The notes beneath the pieces are model-generated. The model was not told the DNA's origin. It did no database searches and saw only the letters and a program-made list of their open reading frames with translations. 64,000 bases of DNA from Sutterella faecalis (GTDB lineage Bacteria; Pseudomonadota; Gammaproteobacteria; Burkholderiales; Burkholderiaceae_F): contig NZ_CP040882.1 in NCBI RefSeq assembly GCF_006337085.1, positions 1,550,001 through 1,614,000 on the forward strand. The letters are read 5' to 3'. This document shows positions 58,235 through 64,000 of the stretch, piece after piece; position 1 is the first letter of the stretch, and every line of letters begins with the position of its first letter. The translations under genes were made by a program, and so were the position numbers.

Positions 58235-59143
58235 GTGCTGAAGGAACTCAAGTCATCACTCGCGAATCCGGGTCCCGTGCTCCCGTTTCTCGCCCTGGTA
58301 GCCGCAACCGGCTTCTGGGGGAGTTCGTTTCTGACGGTCGCCGAGGCGCTTTCCGATACGGATCCCTTCACGCTCGTTTTTCTGCGTTTTGCCCTTGGGA
58401 CGCTCGTGCTCGCGGTGATCCTTCGGAAAACCCTCCGTTCGATCCCGCTGCGCACCTGGAAAATGGGAGCCGTAAGCGGCCTCGTCATCTACGGCTCCTA
58501 CCTCTTCAACTGCGCCGGGCTCATGACGACGATGAGCTCGATGGCGGGCTTTCTCACGGCGCTTTACGTGCCGATCACGCCCTTTCTTTTCTGGCTGATT
58601 GCTGGGAAGCGCCCCGACATTTTTGCCTTTCTCGGTTCGGGAACGGCGTTTCTCGGCCTCGTACTCCTTGCCGACCCCTTTGCGCTCTCGCCTGAAACGG
58701 GACTCGGCGAATGGATGATTATTCTTTCGGCATTTCTTTCCGCCCTTGAAATCATCCTGATGGGACGCTTTGCGCCTTTCTGCAGAGCGGCGGAAATCTG
58801 CTTCACGCAGCTCTTCTTCGTTTCCCTCTACTCAGGCGCCGGTTCGCTCGCCGCTCACTGGACCATGCCGTCCCTCACGCCCACCGTGCTCTCGACCGGA
58901 CTCATCCTCGCCGTCCTCTGGCTCGCAACGATTCTTTCCTGCGCCCAGTTTCTGCTTGCCTGGGGACAGAAATTCGTTACGCCCGCTCAGGCTGCAGTCA
59001 TTTTTTCGCTCGAAAGCGTCTTTGCCGCCATCATCGGATGGCTTGCGGGCGAGCGCCTCGGATTCTGGGGCTTCGCGGGCGGCGGGCTCATTGTGGCGGG
59101 CATTCTTCTCACGGAATGGAAGCGCCTGCTTTCATCGAAATAA
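58235..59143 (+). CDS. EamA/DMT-family transporter
   Basis: 302 residues from a GTG at 58235-58237, with AAAGGGAAG upstream; the frame is open into the previous gene, but that part is a shadow. Ten membrane helices in two EamA repeats: ALVAATGFWGSSFLTVAEALSDTDPFTLVFLRFALGTLVLAVIL in the first and FFVSLYSGAGSLAAHWTM to AAIIGWLAGERLGFWGFAGGGLIVAGILLTEW in the second. Substrate unknown; metabolite or amino acid export is typical of the family. It is three bases from murI and probably cotranscribed. Confidence 0.88.
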   Translation: MLKELKSSLANPGPVLPFLALVAATGFWGSSFLTVAEALSDTDPFTLVFLRFALGTLVLAVILRKTLRSIPLRTWKMGAVSGLVIYGSYLFNCAGLMTTMSSMAGFLTALYVPITPFLFWLIAGKRPDIFAFLGSGTAFLGLVLLADPFALSPETGLGEWMIILSAFLSALEIILMGRFAPFCRAAEICFTQLFFVSLYSGAGSLAAHWTMPSLTPTVLSTGLILAVLWLATILSCAQFLLAWGQKFVTPAQAAVIFSLESVFAAIIGWLAGERLGFWGFAGGGLIVAGILLTEWKRLLSSK

Positions 59144-59145
59144 AA

Positions 59146-59982
59146 ATGACGAGCGAACTTCCCATCGGCATTCTTGATTCCGGATTCGGCGGCCTTTCCG
59201 TCGCGCGCGCTGTCAGAGCCCGCTTCCCGGACGAGCGAATCCTCTTTGCCGCCGACTGCGCCTACGCGCCATACGGCGACCGGGATGAAGGCTACATCAT
59301 GGAGCGCCTCGATCGAATCATCGGCTACCTGACGGGAAGAGGCGTCAAAGCGATCGTGTTTGCCTGCAATACGGCAACAGCCGTCGGCGTCAAGTCGTTT
59401 CGCGAGCGGCTCTCCATTCCCATCATCGGCATCGAGCCCGCTGTTTTCCCTGCCGTCCGTCATACGCGGTGCGGCGTCGTCGGCGTCATGGCGACCACCA
59501 CAACCATCCGGAGCCGCAAATACGCCGAGGTGCGCGAACGCGCGCTTGAATGGGCGGCCGTCAGCCGCCCGATGAAGGTTGAAGTAGTTGACATGCCCTG
59601 TCCGGGACTCATGGAATGCGTTGAGCGCGGGGACTTCGGCTCTGAAACGCTCGAGGCGCTTCTCAAAAAATATGTCGATCCGCTCGCGTGCGCAGGCGCA
59701 GACGAAATCGTTCTCGGCTGCACGCACTATCCCTTCCTCGCAAACGCAATCAGCAGGCATGCGAAGGACGCGCATCTCATTGATCCGGCGCCCGCCGTTG
59801 CCGAACAATTGGGCCGGCGCCTCTCCGACCTCGATCTTCTCGCTCCGGCCATACCCGATCGACAAACGGGCATGGATGCGGCCATGGATGAATTCCGGGC
59901 GACAGGAGCAGACCCCTTGCGCGAGTCCGTTCTGAAGCGCCTCTGGGGAAAGGACGCGAGGCTTCTGCCGCTTGACCTCTGA
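59146..59982 (+). CDS. murI: Glutamate racemase
   Basis: 278 residues from the ATG at 59146 (MTSELPIGILDSGFGGLSVARAVR). It supplies D-glutamate for peptidoglycan. The two catalytic Cys are in VFACNTATAVG (N-terminal half) and VLGCTHYPFLA (C-terminal half); GILDSGFGG carries the catalytic Asp, and APYGDRDEGYI and IGIEPAVFPA are conserved. It begins 3 bases after the transporter stop. The last residues are close to the converging ybgC gene. Confidence 0.95.
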   Translation: MTSELPIGILDSGFGGLSVARAVRARFPDERILFAADCAYAPYGDRDEGYIMERLDRIIGYLTGRGVKAIVFACNTATAVGVKSFRERLSIPIIGIEPAVFPAVRHTRCGVVGVMATTTTIRSRKYAEVRERALEWAAVSRPMKVEVVDMPCPGLMECVERGDFGSETLEALLKKYVDPLACAGADEIVLGCTHYPFLANAISRHAKDAHLIDPAPAVAEQLGRRLSDLDLLAPAIPDRQTGMDAAMDEFRATGADPLRESVLKRLWGKDARLLPLDL

Positions 59983-59983
59983 C

Positions 59984-60439
59984 TCAGGAACGGAAGGTGA
60001 GACGCTCGTCTCCGTCCTCGCACACGTAAGGCATCATGCGGGCGCGGATTTCGTCGGGGATGGGAGAGGAAACGAAATTTCCCTCCGTATCGAGCCGGAC
60101 GCAAACCATCGTTTCCACACAGCGCAGACGGAGCTCATCACCCTTTGAAATCGTGAAGGCGAATTTGACGGAGCTCGTGCCGAGCTTTTCGATCCAGAGG
60201 CGCGCCGTCACGTCTTCTCCCGGACGCGAAGGCGACACGAAATCCGTGTGAACGCCTACAACCGGGAAGCCCACGCCGAAGCGGCGGATTTCAATGAAGC
60301 CCACCTTCAGGACTTCATGAAGGTAATCCTCGTGAAATTTATTGAGAAGCACATAGTAGGTCGGGTGATAGACGATCCCGGCAGGATCGCAGTCGCCGAA
60401 ATGGATGCGGATGGTCTTTTCAAAAACCTGATGAGCCAT
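59984..60439 (-). CDS. ybgC: Acyl-CoA thioesterase, YbgC/4HBT family
   Basis: 151 residues. Hot-dog fold thioesterase with the active-site block IHFGDCDPAGIVYHPTYYVLLNKFHEDYL, in which the Asp of CDPAGIVY is catalytic. HTDFVSPSRPGEDVTARLWIEKLG is the second conserved strand. Its closest style is 4-hydroxybenzoyl-CoA thioesterase; YbgC proteins elsewhere act on short-chain or phospholipid-related acyl-CoA and are linked to tol-pal, which is absent here. It converges on murI with 1 base between stops. Confidence 0.88.
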   Translation of the reverse strand: MAHQVFEKTIRIHFGDCDPAGIVYHPTYYVLLNKFHEDYLHEVLKVGFIEIRRFGVGFPVVGVHTDFVSPSRPGEDVTARLWIEKLGTSSVKFAFTISKGDELRLRCVETMVCVRLDTEGNFVSSPIPDEIRARMMPYVCEDGDERLTFRS

Positions 60440-60475
60440 GATGAGCTTTGGAGAATGTAAAGGGAAATAAAGGTA

Positions 60476-61117
60476 TCAGATGCGGGAAGAGAGCGAGCGC
60501 AGAATCGCCCGGACGGGACTCGCCTCAACGCCCTTCAGGGGAAGCGGCAGCGCAATCAGCTCGTATTCGCCTCCCGGCACATCGGAAAGGTCAAGATTCT
60601 CCAGAATCGTCATTCGGTTTGCGAGTGCGATTCTGTGCGAAACGAGAAGTTCGCTCTCAGCCGGGTCGACGCTCGGCGCATCGGTGCCGACAAGCGCCGC
60701 GCCTTCCTCGGCGAGCCGCCGCATGAGTGCAGGAGAAAGCGCTCTGAAATCCGGCGTCCAGGCGGCGGGCCGCTTCGTTCGCGTCTTGAAGAGAATGCGT
60801 GCCGGGAACGTATTCGCCGTGAGGGCTTCCGGGCCGATCGGTTCGAGCGAATCGTCAAGCGAGAGGTCGATTACGAGCGCGCGGCCGATGAATGTTTCCA
60901 GCCTCAGGGAGGCAACGTCATCCGCGGCGCTGTCGAGATGCAGAGGCGCATCCGCATGGGCGCCATCGTGGGGCGTAAAAGTAATTTCCGAGACATTGGC
61001 GCCCGCGCCATTCTCAAGCCTTGAAAGCCAGCGGACGGCAAAAGGCGTATCGCCGGGAAATACCGGCGTAGCGGCGTCAAGCGGCGGCGTGATGTCCCAG
61101 ATTCTGCGCTTCTGCAT
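60476..61117 (-). CDS. kynB: Kynurenine formamidase / metal-dependent cyclase family
   Basis: 213 residues. Cyclase-family fold with the zinc-binding block FTPHDGAHADAPLHLDSAADDVASLRLETFIGRALVIDLS (the H-x-G-x-H-x-D motif in HDGAHAD). WDITPPLDAATPVFPGDTPFAVRW at the N-terminus and LALPLPLKGVEASPVRAIL-type ending match bacterial KynB, which hydrolyses N-formylkynurenine. No other tryptophan-degradation gene lies nearby, so a different amide or a salvage role is possible. It is cotranscribed with ybgC at most loosely (36-base gap). Confidence 0.82.
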   Translation of the reverse strand: MQKRRIWDITPPLDAATPVFPGDTPFAVRWLSRLENGAGANVSEITFTPHDGAHADAPLHLDSAADDVASLRLETFIGRALVIDLSLDDSLEPIGPEALTANTFPARILFKTRTKRPAAWTPDFRALSPALMRRLAEEGAALVGTDAPSVDPAESELLVSHRIALANRMTILENLDLSDVPGGEYELIALPLPLKGVEASPVRAILRSLSSRI

Positions 61118-61297
61118 GCTGCTTTGCGACCTCTCACAAAAGAAACTGAAAACAAAAAACGCTTACAAGAAGCGTGCCGACGATTTTAGGTCAGCGGACT
61201 GAAAGGCTTCCTATACTGCCATGCACGTTTTTTCGGAGAACGGAGAGCCTCTGCTCAGTGCTCGAAATCGTTCTCCAGACTTTAGAGAAGATCGCTC

Positions 61298-61843
61298 ATG
61301 AAAAACTCTGATTTTCTAAATATCCTGCAGTCCCGGCGCTCTCAGGGCCCGAAAATGCAGAAAGCCCCGGCACCTTCCGAGGAGGTTCTTGAGGCCGCAG
61401 CGCTTGCCGCGCGCGCTGCGCCTTCGCACAATCCTGCATTTCCTGTGCGCTTTGTCGTCGCTGATTCCCGCGAAAAGCTCGCCGACATTTTCGAAGCCGC
61501 ACTCGGCCCTGATGCCGATACAGCCTTGAAGGAGCGTGCAAGAAGCAAGGCGCTCAAGGGCGAATGCGCCATTCTCGTGATCGGCCCGAAACCTTCCGCC
61601 GATACGCCCGCCTGGATGGACCGCGAAAATCTGATGACCGCGGGCGGCGCGCTCACGAATTTCCTCAACGTCCTCTGGGCGGAGGGATTTGCTGCCAAAA
61701 CCGTGACCTCGCGCGAAATCACGGATCCTCAGGGGCTCTTCAATCCTGAAACCGAAAGGCTTCTCTGCTTCATCCTCTGCGGCACGCAGGCCGCTCCCGC
61801 GGAACCGCGCCCGAAAGCGCCTTCTATCCTTTCCCGCTGGTAG
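61298..61843 (+). CDS. Nitroreductase-family protein (YdjA-like)
   Basis: 181 residues, short for the family. FMN-dependent fold: LQSRRSQGPKMQKAPAPSEEVLEAAALAARAAPSHNP contains the R-R-S phosphate-binding element, then RENLMTAGGALTNFLNVLWAEGFAAKTVTSRE and LLCFILCGTQAAPAEPRPK, as in YdjA-type proteins. Physiological substrate unknown. Its 3' end overlaps the converging DUF72 gene by 20 bases. Confidence 0.85.
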   Translation: MKNSDFLNILQSRRSQGPKMQKAPAPSEEVLEAAALAARAAPSHNPAFPVRFVVADSREKLADIFEAALGPDADTALKERARSKALKGECAILVIGPKPSADTPAWMDRENLMTAGGALTNFLNVLWAEGFAAKTVTSREITDPQGLFNPETERLLCFILCGTQAAPAEPRPKAPSILSRW

Positions 61844-62891
61844 CGATCGGCCGATCCGCCTCAAGGATGTGATCCGTAATCTCGGCGATTTTTCTTACCG
61901 TCAGGGGCGCACATCCTTCGGCCTTGTTGTTGACGGCAAGGTAGCTCTCCTTCCCGCTCCTTGCCGCCCGCGCAATAAGAGATGCAATGAGCGCCCGGGT
62001 AGCAGGATCAGCCGCATGAATGGCGTCAAAGGGAGACCAGGCAGCCTTCGCCGTATCGTAAAAGCGGTGCGCCGCAAGCGACCAGCGGACAATGAGAGGG
62101 CCCTTGAGCTTCCAATCGCCCCCATCCTCGCCCTCGGCATCCATGAATCGCAGCGCCTCGGTCTGGCGCCGGATGCCCGGCATCGCGGGATGAAGCCCGA
62201 TCACCGGACGCACGCCGGCCTCTCTCAGACGCTTCATCAAGCGGGGCGTCAGAAGTTCGTAGTTGCGGAATTCCGCGGCGAGGAGAAGCCCGGCCCCCGG
62301 CGCCTGAAGCGCATTGAGGAATGCACCGATTTTTTCAATCAGCGCCACCCTTGACTCGGTGCTTCTCAGTTCCGAATGCGGCAGGGGTGAAAACTGAAAG
62401 ACCAGCGGCCCGCATTTCTGGCCGAGTCCCATGCGTACGGGACCGAGGAATCGATCTGCCGCTGCATGTACATTCAAAAAAAGCGGATTGGGTCCCGTAG
62501 GGATCCCCCGGTCATTGCGCAGATACGGATCCGTCACATCCCTCGGCGCCTTCACGAGAAAGCGGAAGTCTTCGGGCACCTGCCGGGCAAAGGCAGCAAA
62601 GGCCGAAGCTGAAAGCGGCCGATAAAAATTTCTGTCGATCCCTACTGTTCTGAATAAAGGCGAAGCACTGTAGGCGGCGAGTCCGTCATTTGCAAGGTGC
62701 TCGAGACCGCTTCCGCGGCTCCAGACAAGCCCGCGCCAGCCGGGAAAATTCCAGCTCGAGGTGCCGAGACGAATGGAAGACGGCAGCCTTCTCATCATCT
62801 CTTTGAGCGCGCTGTCTGCAGGCTGCGGGAATACCGGGGCGCTCTCTGGCGGCGCATCATCAAAGAGCCCGGACGAATTCTCGGTAATCAT
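61824..62891 (-). CDS. DUF72 protein (YecE-like)
   Basis: 355 residues. TIM-barrel-like DUF72 protein of unknown function: IRLGTSSWNFPGWRGLVW, YSASPLFRTVGIDRNFYRPLSASAFAAFARQVPEDFRFLVKAPRDVT, CGPLVFQFSPLPHS, LLAAEFRNYELLTPRLMKRLREAGVRPVIGLHPAMPG and SYLAVNNKAEGCAPLTV match the family's order of motifs. An extra N-terminal stretch of about 40 residues (Pro-rich) precedes the domain, so the true start may be at an internal Met. Convergent overlap with the nitroreductase gene. Confidence 0.85.
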   Translation of the reverse strand: MITENSSGLFDDAPPESAPVFPQPADSALKEMMRRLPSSIRLGTSSWNFPGWRGLVWSRGSGLEHLANDGLAAYSASPLFRTVGIDRNFYRPLSASAFAAFARQVPEDFRFLVKAPRDVTDPYLRNDRGIPTGPNPLFLNVHAAADRFLGPVRMGLGQKCGPLVFQFSPLPHSELRSTESRVALIEKIGAFLNALQAPGAGLLLAAEFRNYELLTPRLMKRLREAGVRPVIGLHPAMPGIRRQTEALRFMDAEGEDGGDWKLKGPLIVRWSLAAHRFYDTAKAAWSPFDAIHAADPATRALIASLIARAARSGKESYLAVNNKAEGCAPLTVRKIAEITDHILEADRPIATSGKG

Positions 62892-63050
62892 TGTCGAAGC
62901 TCTCGAAGAAAAAATGTGGGGAAAGACGGCGGCCTCGCAAATGACCGGGTTTTCGATCAGGGAGACGCGCCTTCAACTATATCCGCACATCGCCTGAAAT
63001 GGCCTAAAATCAATGGATTATTCTTTCACTTTGCTTCCCTTTGGTTTTGA

Positions 63051-63770
63051 ATGACTTCTATTGCTGATCCGCTTCTTTCACTTGACCCCGCAATGAGCGG
63101 CACCGCCGACGAGCGCCTTGTCTGGGTAGTGGACGATGACGACGTAAGAGAGTCGCTCTCATTTGCGCTTCAGCTGCGCTACAAGACTGCCGCCTTTCCA
63201 TCGGCGCTTGCATTTCTTTCGCGCGCGGATCTTGACCGCCCGGGCTGTCTCGTCATTGCCGACGATATGGCTCAAACGGCATCCGGAAGCATTCAGGACG
63301 AACTCGCGCGGCTCAGAAGCCCCGTCTCCGTGATTATTCTCACGAAGGAAACGGACCTGCGCACGGCCGTCAGGTACCTGCAGATGGGGGCCGTCAGCGT
63401 GCTTGAAAAGCCGGTCGACCCCGAGGAACTCGACCATGCGGTCGACCTCGGTCTCGAGCGCTCCATTCTTCGCGACCGGCGCTACCGCCTCGAACGCCTT
63501 TTCGAGACGCTCTCGCGGCGCGAACGCCAGATCTTCGTCCTCGTCTGCCAGGGCCTGAGAAACGGCGACATCGCCGAACTACTTCAACTCTCGCAGCGCA
63601 CGGTTGAAGTTCACCGCGCGCACATCAGCCGCAAACTCGGCAACGCCTCGCCCATCCGGCTTCTCTACGAACTCACTCAAACCCTGGGCGGAAACATCAT
63701 CCACGCCGAATTCGACGGTCTTGATCCGCAGAAGCTTCTAAGCGCCATATCAGCGGGTGAAGCGGGCTGA
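63051..63770 (+). CDS. FixJ/TtrR-type response regulator lacking the usual phosphoacceptor Asp
   Basis: 239 residues. A receiver domain (residues 22-140) followed by a LuxR-type helix-turn-helix (LSRRERQIFVLVCQGLRNGDIAELLQLSQRTVEVHRAHISRKLG). The acidic pocket VVDDDDVRESL (D28-D31), the Thr in IILTKETD and the Lys in LEKPVD are kept. Aligned with FixJ GVLVTDLRMPDMSG, this protein reads GCLVIADDMAQTASG, so the phosphoacceptor position is A70 with D71/D72 next to it. It may work without phosphorylation or use a shifted Asp. No histidine kinase lies in the window. Target genes are unknown. Confidence 0.88.
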   Translation: MTSIADPLLSLDPAMSGTADERLVWVVDDDDVRESLSFALQLRYKTAAFPSALAFLSRADLDRPGCLVIADDMAQTASGSIQDELARLRSPVSVIILTKETDLRTAVRYLQMGAVSVLEKPVDPEELDHAVDLGLERSILRDRRYRLERLFETLSRRERQIFVLVCQGLRNGDIAELLQLSQRTVEVHRAHISRKLGNASPIRLLYELTQTLGGNIIHAEFDGLDPQKLLSAISAGEAG

Positions 63771-63897
63771 CTTTTCGCCGAAGCTACAGCCCGCATAAAA
63801 GAAGGCCGCCCGGAAGACGCAATCCAGAGCGGCCAATCCCACTTTATCGGGCACCCATTCTGTGACCCGGGCGCCCGTTGGAGTCAACTCAAATCGG
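63771..63897. other. Intergenic region after the response regulator
   Basis: Contains GGCCGC / GCGGCC (about 63801-63831), a weak hairpin without a T-run, between the response regulator and the converging partial gene. Nothing else was recognised. Confidence 0.4.
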
Positions 63898-64000
63898 TTA
63901 GTAGCCCATCATGCCGCGATGATGCATGCGAGGACCATTCATGGGGCAGTCGGGGTTCCCCGGAACGCCGTCCATGCCGGGGCACCCGGGACCGAAGCCA
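63898..64000 (-). CDS. C-terminal end of an unknown Gly/Pro/Met/His-rich protein (runs off the window)
   Basis: The minus strand reads GFGPGCPGMDGVPGNPDCPM, then NGPRMHHRGMMGY, and a TAA at 63898-63900. The composition (repeated G-x-P, Cys pairs, Met and His) suggests an exported metal-handling or low-complexity tail; only 33 residues are visible, so the family cannot be named. That the frame is coding is inferred from its regular, in-frame composition up to the window edge. Confidence 0.5.
   Translation of the reverse strand, partial: GFGPGCPGMDGVPGNPDCPMNGPRMHHRGMMGY

Overview
The window is GC-rich (roughly 60%) chromosomal DNA from a Gram-negative betaproteobacterium of the order Burkholderiales. 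Gene content fits the anaerobic or microaerophilic gut family Sutterellaceae: ftsH-folP, recR-ybaB-dnaX next to the SRP RNA, hemC-hemD, gyrA-serC-cmk-rpsA-ihfB, an OmpA/porin envelope, a Tat-exported molybdenum enzyme with its TorD chaperone, and no ubiG in the ompA-gph neighbourhood. The family assignment is an inference from gene order and protein style; no search was run. Both ends of the window cut genes: folP on the left and an unrecognised Gly/Pro/Met/His-rich protein on the right.

Layout. 0-13.4 kb: housekeeping genes mostly on the minus strand (folP, ftsH, rlmE, greA, gmhA, recR, modD, ybaB, dnaX, ffs; hemD-hemC), with yhbY, trxA and rho on the plus strand. dnaX is split over two reading frames at a strong RNA hairpin. 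13.4-18.5 kb: rpmE2 (zinc-free L31), a GT-C-like membrane protein, a MATE exporter and a radical SAM protein, all plus strand. 18.5-29.5 kb: a minus-strand block of htpX, lapB, a porin, ihfB, rpsA, cmk, serC and gyrA; lapA and the aromatic amino acid genes usually found in this cluster are absent. 29.7-33.3 kb, plus strand: an amidohydrolase, an OmpA-like protein, gph and tmRNA. 33.4-37 kb: torD facing a two-gene molybdopterin/iron-sulfur oxidoreductase operon. 37.3-39.8 kb: a large DUF748/AsmA-like protein.

40.06-49.98 kb is a 9.9-kb integrated mobile element in the 3' end of tRNA-Thr(CGT), the counterpart of the E. coli island hotspot thrW. A 16-bp core repeat bounds it, repeated TACCATCA arm sites lie at both ends, and a P4-type tyrosine integrase sits beside the tRNA. 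A translationally coupled operon (a 47-aa ORF missed by length filters, a 107-aa protein, an AlpA regulator, an Ash-like/80-aa ORF, two unknown proteins and an AEP-primase/DUF927-helicase) reads towards the left end. The element also has two separated clusters of one GC-rich repeat (one with a perfect DnaA box, the other around an AT-rich core), matched 16-bp palindromes, and a compact three-way-junction RNA candidate inside the leader. No capsid, relaxase, toxin or resistance gene is recognisable. It looks like a small replicating satellite/IME whose organisation resembles phage P4 (two-site origin, AlpA, leader RNA) while its replicase and small genes differ. This is the best candidate here for an undescribed system.

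50-64 kb returns to housekeeping: tsaE-amiC-fba-dgkA, purC-purE-purK-sua5-arsC-like-EamA-murI on the plus strand, then ybgC and kynB on the minus strand, a nitroreductase, a DUF72 protein and an orphan FixJ-type regulator that appears to lack its phosphoacceptor aspartate.
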